DNA from: Spirochaetia bacterium
GTDB lineage: Bacteria > Spirochaetota > Spirochaetia > Treponematales > Treponemataceae
Direction: 5' to 3'
DNA: 64,000 nt
Assembly (NCBI GenBank): GCA_900767955.1
Contig: CAAGBC010000060.1
Location: 107,086 to 171,085, forward strand
Shown: one piece after another, positions 50,499 through 58,574 of the stretch
How the letters are laid out: each line of letters begins with the position of its first letter
Position numbering within the stretch: the first letter of the stretch is position 1
Position numbers and translations under genes: made by a program
Notes under the pieces: model-generated
The model's database searches: none
What the model was told of the DNA's origin: nothing
The model's input: the letters and a program-made list of their open reading frames with translations, nothing else

Positions 50499-51089
50499 TT
50501 ACTCCAGAATCCAGAGGTGCATCAGTTGAATAGTCTTGTGTTTAATATCAACTTCACTTACATGTTTTAAGGTAAAAGGAATTAATACCTTTCTAGCCTT
50601 TCCACTTGAAGTAAACTTAAATTCATCTGCAAGAACAGTGCAACTCTCGGAGATTGAAACCTCTAAAAGGTAACCAGCTCCGCCTTCCAATACGTCTGTA
50701 ATCGTTCCTACAATTTCTGTAGGTGCAGTCTTAGCTGCCGATCCATCTTTCCAAATCAAAGAACAATTTTTTAAGTCTTCGATATACCACTCATTCTTTT
50801 GCAAAGGATGAGCATACTTTCTAGAAACAACCAATTCCCATCCAGTATACTTTCGTACATCTTCAGGAGAATCAATCCCTTCCAATTTCATGTACAATGT
50901 GTTACATCCGATCTCTGTAGATTCAACCTTACAGATTTTTTCTACTGTACCACGTCGCACAGTTACTTCTTTTAACGCAGCTATGTGTTCATAGTCACCA
51001 GAAGCACTTTCCACTTTGAATTTACCCGCAACACCATGGGAGCCACGAATAAAACCTACAATAAGCTGCTCTTCACTCATTAGCGGCAT
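50499..51089 (-). CDS. rimM: 16S rRNA-processing protein RimM
   Basis: This 196-residue protein has the RimM N-terminal domain (VGFIRGSHGVAGKFKVES) and the PRC-barrel (YIEDLKNCSLIWKDG, IVGTITDVLEGGAGYLLEV, LIPFT). It binds S19 and helps mature the 30S head. Its first ATG overlaps the khpA stop, and a second ATG follows three codons on; either is possible. Confidence 0.95.
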   Translation of the reverse strand: MPLMSEEQLIVGFIRGSHGVAGKFKVESASGDYEHIAALKEVTVRRGTVEKICKVESTEIGCNTLYMKLEGIDSPEDVRKYTGWELVVSRKYAHPLQKNEWYIEDLKNCSLIWKDGSAAKTAPTEIVGTITDVLEGGAGYLLEVSISESCTVLADEFKFTSSGKARKVLIPFTLKHVSEVDIKHKTIQLMHLWILE

Positions 51090-51322
51090 CAGTCAAGAAT
51101 ATCCAAGCTATAGCGTCTTCCGTCTTTTGTAGCAGAAGCACTAAGAACTGTACGCATTGCTTTTGCAATACGACCATATTTGCCGATGACTTTACCAATA
51201 TCGCTATCAGCAACTTTCAGTTGAAGAACCATGCCCTTTTCGCCTTCAGTTTCTGTTACTGAAACCGCAGATGGATCGTCGACCAATGATTTTGCAATGT
51301 ATTCTATCAGGTCTTTTTCCAT
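51089..51322 (-). CDS. khpA: KH-domain RNA-binding protein KhpA
   Basis: This 77-residue protein is a single KH domain with the GKYG loop in GKVIGKYGRIAKAMRTVLSA. KhpA binds RNA and, with KhpB, influences cell division and small RNAs in Gram-positives; its role in spirochaetes is open. It lies between rpsP and rimM. Confidence 0.93.
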   Translation of the reverse strand: MEKDLIEYIAKSLVDDPSAVSVTETEGEKGMVLQLKVADSDIGKVIGKYGRIAKAMRTVLSASATKDGRRYSLDILD

Positions 51323-51339
51323 TATCCGTTCCCGTAAAA

Positions 51340-51591
51340 TTACTTAGACTCTTTTTTAGACTGTCTGTTCATTAATGATTCAACGATTTCTGTTGGCTGA
51401 GCACCTACGCTAATCCAGTATTTTGCACGTTCCATATCGATAGAAACTTGTCTTTCTTCTGCTTCAACAGGCATGAAAGTACCAATTTCTTCAATACAAC
51501 GACCGTCGCGTGGCTTACGAGAATCCTGAACTACAACACGGTAGTAAGGACGTTTCTGTGTACCGAATCTCTTAAGTCTAATTTTGACCAC
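51340..51591 (-). CDS. rpsP: Small-subunit ribosomal protein S16
   Basis: This 83-residue protein has the S16 pattern MVKIRLKRFGTQKRPYYRVV, then SRKPRDGRCIEEIGTF and the Tyr-Trp region AKYWISVGAQPTEIV. S16 stabilises 16S rRNA early in assembly. It opens the ribosomal operon, which runs on to yraN. Confidence 0.97.
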   Translation of the reverse strand: MVKIRLKRFGTQKRPYYRVVVQDSRKPRDGRCIEEIGTFMPVEAEERQVSIDMERAKYWISVGAQPTEIVESLMNRQSKKESK

Positions 51592-51746
51592 TTTATAACC
51601 TCCAAAGAACTAAAACTTAAATCTTAGTTCCCAATTTTTAAAAATAAACATGTATGCTTATTTTGATTATGAGCCATAATCATACAAAATTCTCTAAATT
51701 TAGTCAATGCAAAGAAATACAAAGTCTGAACATAAACAAAATGATA

Positions 51747-52514
51747 TTAATCTTTAGAAAATCGGGATAAAAATAATTTTGTTCGTTCTTGCTGTGGATT
51801 ATTAATAACTTGATCAGGTGTTCCCTGTTCCACAATAACACCACCGTCCATAAAAATTATATGGTCGCTTATATCACGAGCAAATGACATTTCATGAGTT
51901 ACTACAACCATTGTCATTTTTACTTGAGCAAGACTTTTTATTACTTCAAGAATTTCACCTGTAAGTTCTGGGTCTAATGCAGAAGTTGGTTCATCAAACA
52001 ACAAAACATCAGGATTTAATGCCAAAGCTCTTGCAATAGAAACACGCTGTTGCTGTCCGCCAGAAAGTTGACATGGGTAACTATCAGCTTTTGCTTCAAG
52101 GCCCATTCTTTTTAAAAGTGCCATTGCAATTTCGATAGCTTCTTGTTTTGATTTTTTTAATACATTAATTTGTGGGTCTGTTACATTTTGCAATACAGAA
52201 AAATGAGGAAATAAATTAAAATTCTGAAAAACTAATCCGCTTTTTAATGCTATTTCTCGAAGTTCATTTTTGGAACAATAAACACCATCTTTTACTAATG
52301 ATTTTCCACAAACAGTAATTGAACCATCTGTTACTTTTTCCAACTGAGAAACGCATCTAAGTATTGTAGATTTTCCTGAACCACTAGGCCCAATAATACT
52401 TAAAACTTGCCCTTTGTGAACAGAAAAAGAAATTCCCTTTATAATTTGTAAATCACCAAATGATTTTTTTAAATCTTTTACATCAATGATGATATTATTT
52501 TTTTCTAATAACAT
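51747..52514 (-). CDS. Amino-acid ABC transporter, ATP-binding protein
   Basis: This 255-residue ATPase belongs to the polar amino-acid family (GlnQ/HisP). It has Walker A IGPSGSGKST, Q loop, signature LSGGQQQRVSIARAL, Walker B VLLFDEPTSALDPE and the switch His in VVTHEMSF. It couples ATP hydrolysis to import. It is third in the solute-binding protein, permease, ATPase operon. Confidence 0.93.
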   Translation of the reverse strand: MLLEKNNIIIDVKDLKKSFGDLQIIKGISFSVHKGQVLSIIGPSGSGKSTILRCVSQLEKVTDGSITVCGKSLVKDGVYCSKNELREIALKSGLVFQNFNLFPHFSVLQNVTDPQINVLKKSKQEAIEIAMALLKRMGLEAKADSYPCQLSGGQQQRVSIARALALNPDVLLFDEPTSALDPELTGEILEVIKSLAQVKMTMVVVTHEMSFARDISDHIIFMDGGVIVEQGTPDQVINNPQQERTKLFLSRFSKD

Positions 52515-52525
52515 AACCTAACCAA

Positions 52526-53206
52526 TTAATTGTAATATGAAAGTTTTTTTTCTATTTTTGCAAATGCAACAGAAACGCCCCAGTTCATGATGAAATAAAA
52601 AACACCAGCAATAAACAAAGGAACAAAAGAAAATAACGCACTTTGACGCTCTTTTGCAACAAGTAATAATTCTGCAACACCAATTACAGAAACTAATGCA
52701 GTATCTTTTACTAAAGTAATTACTTCATTTCCCATAGCTGGAATTATTCGTTTTACAACTTGAGGTAATACAATTCTAAAAAAAGTTTGACCAGAAGTAT
52801 ATCCTAAAACTTTTGCAGCTTCATATTGACCTTTAGGAATTGATTCAATTCCACCACGGTATATTTCAGCAAAATAAGCTGCATAATTTATAGATAATGC
52901 AACAATCGCCGCAGGAAATCGTTCCCAACGAATATTAACATCATAGCCAAAACTTCTAAGCCAATTAAAAAATAAACCTGGGCCAAAATACACAACTAAA
53001 AGTTGCAACATAAGCGGAGTTCCACGAATTATTAATAAGAAAACATTTGTAGAGCCAGAAAGAATTTTATTTTTTGACATTCTTCCCATTGCAATAGGCA
53101 AAGCAAGAGGAATTGCGAATAAGAGGGTTAAAAAGAAAACTTCCAGCGATGTAACAGAACCCTGCAACATCGCCTTCAGCATTTTTGAATAATTAATGCC
53201 GTTCAT
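52526..53206 (-). CDS. Amino-acid ABC transporter, permease
   Basis: This 226-residue protein has about five membrane helices and the HisM/GlnP family motif (AAYFAEIYRGGIESIPKGQYEAAKVLG; core EAAKVLGYTSGQTFFRIVLP is the ATPase-contact loop). It is the integral component of the importer and dimerises to form the channel. It lies 13 nt from the solute-binding gene and 11 nt from the ATPase. Confidence 0.93.
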   Translation of the reverse strand: MNGINYSKMLKAMLQGSVTSLEVFFLTLLFAIPLALPIAMGRMSKNKILSGSTNVFLLIIRGTPLMLQLLVVYFGPGLFFNWLRSFGYDVNIRWERFPAAIVALSINYAAYFAEIYRGGIESIPKGQYEAAKVLGYTSGQTFFRIVLPQVVKRIIPAMGNEVITLVKDTALVSVIGVAELLLVAKERQSALFSFVPLFIAGVFYFIMNWGVSVAFAKIEKKLSYYN

Positions 53207-53218
53207 TTATTAAATTAA

Positions 53219-54022
53219 TTATTTTCCAATTACAGAAATATCGCTTCCGAACCATTTTGTTGAAATAGCAGCAACAGTTCCGTCATTTGCCATTTCTTCA
53301 AGGATTTTCTGAACTTCATCACGAAGTTTTACATCACCCTTACGGAAACCAACACCATAAGCTTCTTTTGAAAGAACTTCATTAACAATTACAAGTGGCT
53401 TTTTGCTCTGTGCAATGTCATAAGCAGCAACTACGCTATCCATAACAACACCGTCAACACCACCAATGATTAAATCATTAAGAGCTGTAAGATTTTCTTT
53501 GTAGAAAACTTGTTCTTTTAATGAAGCAGCAAATTCTGTGTTTGAATCAACAGCAGCCTGTGCAGAAGAACCATTCTGAAGTCCAACTTTTTTTCCTGCC
53601 ATATCAGCAAGTTTTGTTAAACCACTATCAGCTTTTACAATTAAAACTTGATCATTGTTAAGATAAGGTTTTGTAAAAGAAAGAGCTTCTTCGCGTTCTG
53701 GAGTCATTGTAAAACCATTCCAAATACAGTCAATTTTACCTGTTGAAAGTTCCATTTCTTTTGCGTCCCAGTCAATTGGCTGAGCTTTGAATTCAACACC
53801 AAGGCGTTTTGAAACTTCTTTTGCAAGATCAATATCATAACCTACGATATTTCCATCTTCATCAGTAAATCCAAGTGGTGGGAAAGATGCATCAAGACCA
53901 AGAACAAAAACACCACGAGCTTTCAATTCTTCTAATGAATTGTCAACTTTCTGAACTTTTTTACAACTTACAACAGAAAAAATAGTTGCAGCTGCAATCA
54001 AAACTGATAATACTTTTTTCAT
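53219..54022 (-). CDS. Amino-acid ABC transporter, solute-binding lipoprotein
   Basis: This 267-residue protein has a lipoprotein signal (IAAATIFSVVSC, Cys20) and the family 3 SBP pattern (GVFVLGLDASFPPLGFTDE, GYDIDLAKEVSKRLGV, IWNGFTMTPEREEAL, GLQNGSSAQAAVDS). It captures polar amino acids in the periplasm. The Asp/Arg ligand pockets cannot be told apart by eye; arginine or a related basic amino acid is suggested by the neighbour argH, but that is inference. Confidence 0.92.
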   Translation of the reverse strand: MKKVLSVLIAAATIFSVVSCKKVQKVDNSLEELKARGVFVLGLDASFPPLGFTDEDGNIVGYDIDLAKEVSKRLGVEFKAQPIDWDAKEMELSTGKIDCIWNGFTMTPEREEALSFTKPYLNNDQVLIVKADSGLTKLADMAGKKVGLQNGSSAQAAVDSNTEFAASLKEQVFYKENLTALNDLIIGGVDGVVMDSVVAAYDIAQSKKPLVIVNEVLSKEAYGVGFRKGDVKLRDEVQKILEEMANDGTVAAISTKWFGSDISVIGK

Positions 54023-54077
54023 TTTTTTTCTCCTATCGAAAAAAATATAAATATATAATAAGAAACAAAAGTTCCTA

Positions 54078-55493
54078 TTATTTTACTTTTTTTACAAATT
54101 CTTTAAGAACTTTTATTTGTTCCTTTACTTTTTCACTAGCAGGACCACCGTCTGTTTTTCTGACATTAACACAAGCTTTTGGAGTAATTAAATCAAAAAT
54201 ATCTTTTTCAATTAATTCTGAACAAGATTTAAATTCTTCCAAAGTCAAATCTTCAAGACGACAATTCTTTTCTATAGCAATACGAACAGATTTTGCTGAA
54301 ACACCATGTGCTGTTCTAAAAGGCATTCCTTTGCAAACTAGATAATCAGCAACATCAGTTGCATTCAAATATCCACCTTCACACTCTTTTGCCATTTTTT
54401 CTGTATTCCAAGATGCAGTAGAAATCATATATGTAAAAATTTCTACACAAGAAAGAACTGTATCACAAGCATCAAACAAACTTGCTTTATCTTCTTGCAT
54501 ATCTCTGTCATAAGCCAAAGGAAGTGCTTTCATCATTGTAAGCAAAGCAATTAAATCACCGTAAACACGACCTGTTCTTCCGCGGATTAATTCTGCAAAA
54601 TCAGGATTTTTCTTTTGTGGCATAATTGAACTACCAGTTGACCATTTTTCGCTTAATTCAATAAATGAAAATTCTGTTGTTGCCCAAAGAACAACTTCTT
54701 CGCAAAAGCGTGAAAGATGCATTTGAATTAAAGATAATGCAGAAGTAACTTCAATACAATAATCTCTGTCAGAAACGCTATCCAAAGAATTCATTGTAAT
54801 AGAAGAAAAGCCTAATTGTTCTGCTTCGAATTTTCTATCAAGAGGAAGTCCGCTTCCTGCCAATGCACCAGAACCTATTGGAGAAATTGCAATTCGTTTT
54901 AATGCGTCTTCCAAGCGTTCCCAGTCACGAGTAAGCATCCATGACCAAGCGCACATATGATGAGCCAAAGTTACAGGCTGAGCGTGTTGCATATGTGTAT
55001 ATCCTGGCATAATATCATCAAGATGTTTTTCTGAAATCTGAGTTAAAGCATCGATTAAAGTCAAAAGTTTATTTTGCAAATCAGGAATAAAACGGCAAAG
55101 ATATAATCGTTCATCAAGAGCAATTTGATCATTGCGACTGCGCCCTGTGTGAACTTTTTTTCCAGCTTCACCAATTCTATCTGTTAAAGTGGCTTCAATA
55201 AAAGAATGAATATCTTCAGCTGAATAGTCAATTTTTAATGAGCCATTATTCAAATCGTTTTCAATTGAATCAAGGCCTTTTATAATTTGTTCAGCTTCTT
55301 CTGCAGGAATAATACCTGCGTGACCTAACATTTTTGCGTGAGCGCGACTTCCACGAATATCATCTAAAGCCATGCGTTCATCAACATGAATAGAAGTTTC
55401 AAAAGCAACTGCTTGAGCGTCTGGACCTTCCTGAAAGCGTCCGTGCCAAAGTGCTGCGTGATTATCAGAAGTAATAGTTCCGTGTTTTTCCAT
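54078..55493 (-). CDS. argH: Argininosuccinate lyase
   Basis: This 471-residue enzyme splits argininosuccinate into arginine and fumarate, the last step of arginine synthesis. Visible are LWHGRF near the start, the HTGRSRNDQIA substrate loop, MPGYTHMQHAQPV, and the signature GSSIMPQKKNPDF with the catalytic Ser. Length is normal. It precedes the polar amino-acid transporter by 55 nt, so uptake and synthesis may be controlled together; no clear ArgR box is visible. Confidence 0.96.
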   Translation of the reverse strand: MEKHGTITSDNHAALWHGRFQEGPDAQAVAFETSIHVDERMALDDIRGSRAHAKMLGHAGIIPAEEAEQIIKGLDSIENDLNNGSLKIDYSAEDIHSFIEATLTDRIGEAGKKVHTGRSRNDQIALDERLYLCRFIPDLQNKLLTLIDALTQISEKHLDDIMPGYTHMQHAQPVTLAHHMCAWSWMLTRDWERLEDALKRIAISPIGSGALAGSGLPLDRKFEAEQLGFSSITMNSLDSVSDRDYCIEVTSALSLIQMHLSRFCEEVVLWATTEFSFIELSEKWSTGSSIMPQKKNPDFAELIRGRTGRVYGDLIALLTMMKALPLAYDRDMQEDKASLFDACDTVLSCVEIFTYMISTASWNTEKMAKECEGGYLNATDVADYLVCKGMPFRTAHGVSAKSVRIAIEKNCRLEDLTLEEFKSCSELIEKDIFDLITPKACVNVRKTDGGPASEKVKEQIKVLKEFVKKVK

Positions 55494-55550
55494 AATGAAA
55501 AAAATTATAATAAATAACTAATATATATTCAATTATAAAGAAAATTAAAA

Positions 55551-55919
55551 TTAGTTTGAGTTTTTTTCCATAAAAGATTTAATACCAGCTACAATATCAG
55601 CATCAATTACATGTTCCACGCGACAAGCATTTTTTTCTGCTTGTTCTTCGGAAACACCTGTAACTTTCATTAAAAACTCTGTTAAAAGTCTGTGTCGATT
55701 GTAAATATTTTGTGCTTTCTGAAGGCCTTTTTCTGTAAAAAGAATATGCTGACTTTCATCAAAATAAATAAATCCTTCATCCTTCAAAATTCCCATTGCG
55801 CGACTAACACTTGGTTTTGAAACATTTAATTTATGAGCAACATCTATAGAACGAACAATTCCGCAATCATTTTTAATCATTAAAATTGCTTCAAGATAAT
55901 CTTCACCAGATTCGTACAT
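55551..55919 (-). CDS. DtxR-family metal-dependent transcriptional regulator
   Basis: The product has 122 residues from the ATG at 55919, which follows AGGAAAG. It has the winged-helix EDYLEAILMIKNDCGIVRSI and VAHKLNVSKPSVSRAMGILKDEGFIYFDE, then the dimerisation and metal-binding helices (HRLLTEFLMKVTGVSEEQAE, ACRVEHVID). It lacks the SH3-like third domain, so it is the short MntR-type form. It should repress Mn or Fe uptake genes. A frame extension upstream to 56021 runs through a repeat and is not a gene start. Confidence 0.88.
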   Translation of the reverse strand: MYESGEDYLEAILMIKNDCGIVRSIDVAHKLNVSKPSVSRAMGILKDEGFIYFDESQHILFTEKGLQKAQNIYNRHRLLTEFLMKVTGVSEEQAEKNACRVEHVIDADIVAGIKSFMEKNSN

Positions 55920-55956
55920 ATTCTTTCCTAGGTAAAATAGACAGTTTAAAATTGTC

Positions 55957-56179
55957 ATCCTGATTTTCATCAGGATGACAAAACGAATACATTCGATAAA
56001 CCTAAACAAATGCCTAAGCATCTGTTTTTAACGGTTTTTCGATTTATTAATTCCGAACTAGATTCGGAATCTCACTACATTATGAATGAGATCCTGATTT
56101 TCATCAGGATGACAAAATGGATACATTCGATAAACCTAAACAAATGTTTTCACATCCGTTTTTAACGGTTTTTCGATTT
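55957..56179. repeat. Two 89-bp direct repeats with hairpins
   Basis: Copies at 55957-56045 and 56091-56179 are nearly identical: each starts with the palindrome ATCCTGATTTTCATCAGGAT and ends GTTTTTAACGGTTTTTCGAT. The period is 134 bp, and a TTCCGAACTAGATTCGGAA palindrome lies between them. They fall between the DtxR-type gene and ilvB. Confidence 0.85.
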
Positions 56180-56189
56180 TAATAAAATA

Positions 56190-57902
56190 TTATTTATTTA
56201 CTTCAAGAAGTAATTCTTCGATTGGTTTTCCAGCAGGAACCATTGGAAGAACCATTTCGTCAACATCAATCATTGTATCAATAATTGCAGGTTTTCCAGA
56301 AGCGCTTGCTTTATTAAATGCATCTTTGAATTCTTGTTCAGAAGTTGCTCTAAATCCTTGAATTCCGTAAGCTTCAGCAAGTTTTACAAAATCAGGACCA
56401 AAATCAAGTGTTGTCTGGCTGTAATGTTTTTGATAGAACAAATTCTGCCACTGACGAACCATTCCCAAAGTTCCGTTGTTTAATACAACAATAATAATTG
56501 GCAAATTGTAATGTCCGATTGTTGCAAGTTCATTACAGTTCATACGGAAAGAACCGTCACCAGCAAAGTGAACAACTTTTTTATCTGGATTTGCAACTTG
56601 AGCACCAATTGCAGCACCTGTTCCATACCCCATTGTTCCTAATCCACCAGAAGTTAAGAAAGTTCTTGGTTTTGCAAAAGGATAGAACTGAGCTGCCCAC
56701 ATCTGATGCTGACCAACTTCTGTTGTAATAATTGTATCATCTCCCAAAGTATTGTGAACATGTTCAAAAATAACTTTTGGATTCATTGGAATTATATTTG
56801 CATAAGATGAAGGAACATGACCTTTCCATTCAGTAACTTTTTTATTCCAATCAGATTCTGGTTTTTCATTGATTAATGGAAGTAAACGAGCAAGAACATC
56901 TTTTACATTTCCGATTAAACTTCCTACTGTTGGAATATTTTTGTTAATTTCTGCAGGGTCAATATCAATGTGGAATACTTTGCTATTTTTTGCAAATTTT
57001 TTAGCATCGCTGATTACGCGGTCACTAAATCTTGCACCAATAGCAATGATTAAATCACTTTCGTTTACAGACATATTAGATGCTTTTGTTCCGTGCATTC
57101 CAACCATACCTGTACAAAGTTTATGTTCTGCAGGGAATGCAGTTTTTCCCATTAAACTTACTGTAACAGGAATGTTTGCTTTTTCTGCAAGAGCTTTTAA
57201 TTCATCATAAGCTTCTGAAATTACAACGCCACCACCAGCATAAATTACTGGACGAACTGAACTATTAATAATTTCTGCTGCTTTTTTTACATCATCATCA
57301 CTCGGTGTAGAAACTTTTAAGATTCTTTTTAAGTTTGCAGACTGAACTGCTTGTTCCACAGAATCTTTAACTTCTGCAAGAGGAACAAATTCTGCTTGAT
57401 TTGCTGTTACATCTTTTGGAATATCAATTAATACAGGACCCGGACGACCAGATTTTGCAATAATAAATGCTTCACGGATTGTTTCTGCTAAATTATTTAC
57501 ATCTGTAACAATAAAATTATGTTTTGTAATTGGCATTGTTACACCAGTAATGTCAATTTCTTGGAAGCTGTCTTTTCCTAAAAGAGAAGTTCCAACATTA
57601 CAAGTAATTGCAATCATAGGAACTGAATCCATATAAGCTGTTGCAATTCCAGTAACAAGGTTTGTAGCACCTGGACCACTAGTTGCCATTACTACACCAA
57701 CTTTTCCTGTTGAACGAGCATAACCGTCTGCTGCGTGAGAAGCGCCTTGTTCATGTGCTGTTAAGATATGACGAATTCTATCGCTATTTTTATATAATTC
57801 ATCATAAATATTAAGAATTGCACCACCAGGATAACCAAAAACAGTATTTACTCCCTGTTCTACTAAACATTCAATAACTATCTGTGCACCAGTTAATTTC
57901 AT
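56190..57902 (-). CDS. ilvB: Acetolactate synthase, large (catalytic) subunit
   Basis: This 570-residue thiamine-diphosphate enzyme makes acetolactate or acetohydroxybutyrate, the first step of valine and isoleucine synthesis. The N-terminal catalytic Glu is in LTAHEQGASHAADGYAR; the FAD-region and the TPP motif GDGSFRMNCNELATIGHYNLPIIIVVLNN are intact. No small regulatory subunit (ilvN/ilvH) is adjacent. The divergent feedback or leader control cannot be seen; no leader peptide or T-box was found upstream. Confidence 0.95.
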   Translation of the reverse strand: MKLTGAQIVIECLVEQGVNTVFGYPGGAILNIYDELYKNSDRIRHILTAHEQGASHAADGYARSTGKVGVVMATSGPGATNLVTGIATAYMDSVPMIAITCNVGTSLLGKDSFQEIDITGVTMPITKHNFIVTDVNNLAETIREAFIIAKSGRPGPVLIDIPKDVTANQAEFVPLAEVKDSVEQAVQSANLKRILKVSTPSDDDVKKAAEIINSSVRPVIYAGGGVVISEAYDELKALAEKANIPVTVSLMGKTAFPAEHKLCTGMVGMHGTKASNMSVNESDLIIAIGARFSDRVISDAKKFAKNSKVFHIDIDPAEINKNIPTVGSLIGNVKDVLARLLPLINEKPESDWNKKVTEWKGHVPSSYANIIPMNPKVIFEHVHNTLGDDTIITTEVGQHQMWAAQFYPFAKPRTFLTSGGLGTMGYGTGAAIGAQVANPDKKVVHFAGDGSFRMNCNELATIGHYNLPIIIVVLNNGTLGMVRQWQNLFYQKHYSQTTLDFGPDFVKLAEAYGIQGFRATSEQEFKDAFNKASASGKPAIIDTMIDVDEMVLPMVPAGKPIEELLLEVNK

Positions 57903-58025
57903 TTTATATCTCCAAAAAAATTAATCGAATAAAAAAAATAACAGTTGTAAGTTTATATAAAATTTTACTCTATGACAATAATCTAACGATGTGAACTTTT
58001 TATTCTTGTAATATATATGAATTCA

Positions 58026-58072
58026 AATGCCAGTTTCTGTTTTTGTGTATTTGTTGCATTGGAAGTTATACA
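58026..58072 (-). repeat. Duplicated 3' fragment of the zincin-like lipoprotein gene
   Basis: AAATGCCAGTTTCTGTTTTTG then TGTATTTGTTGCATTGGAAG is about 85% identical to 58739-58784 inside the zincin gene and is in the same orientation. It is a scar of a duplicated gene end, now only ~47 nt. It lies just after the smaller lipoprotein gene. Confidence 0.75.
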
Positions 58073-58076
58073 AATT

Positions 58077-58565
58077 TTATGCCTTAATCAAGATTTTTTT
58101 TCGGTAATCGCTTATCCCTCCTTTATATCGAACAAGCGATTCTGCCCTAATTGATAAAATGAGTTCACATTCCCCTTCATTAGGAATAGAAATAGATATA
58201 CTTTCATCAAATTCTGTCATATTTTTTTTATCTACAAAATATTGAAAATAATTTTTTTCTACTGTGGGAAAATAATATCTACAATCTTCATCATCCCAAT
58301 TTATAGCTTCCCCATTTCTATTTATTATTTTCATCTCAGCATTTTCATCATCATTATTAAATAACGATATATCTATCCATATGCCTAAAACTTCATCATC
58401 AGGCAAAAAACTTCCTTTAAAATTAATTTTTATTTCTTCATTAACTATATATTCATCTTTTTCAATAGTATATTTTATATTATTCATGTTTATATATATT
58501 TCACCACAACTTATAAATAAAACACACAATATAGTTAAGAACAAAATGTTAGTAATTTGCTTCAT
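58077..58565 (-). CDS. Small lipoprotein partner of the zincin-like lipoprotein
   Basis: The product has 162 residues from the ATG at 58565, with AGGTGG 5 nt upstream. It has a lipoprotein signal (FLTILCVLFISC, Cys17-19) and an acidic beta-rich domain (IYINMNNIKYTIEKDEYIVNE, FKGSFLPDDEVLGIWIDISL) that could be an Ig-like or C2-like fold. I recognise no family. It follows the zincin gene with no gap, so the two are co-expressed and may act together. Confidence 0.65.
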   Translation of the reverse strand: MKQITNILFLTILCVLFISCGEIYINMNNIKYTIEKDEYIVNEEIKINFKGSFLPDDEVLGIWIDISLFNNDDENAEMKIINRNGEAINWDDEDCRYYFPTVEKNYFQYFVDKKNMTEFDESISISIPNEGECELILSIRAESLVRYKGGISDYRKKILIKA

Positions 58566-58574
58566 ATATTCCAC

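Noticed and set aside
55920..56021. N-terminal extension of the DtxR-type regulator by 34 residues
   Set aside because: The extension runs through the 89-bp repeat and reads as a hydrophobic chance peptide; the ATG at 55919 has a proper RBS.
57903..58025. Possible T-box or leader peptide upstream of ilvB
   Set aside because: I found no specifier loop, T-box sequence or run of Ile/Val/Leu codons; only AT-rich DNA.
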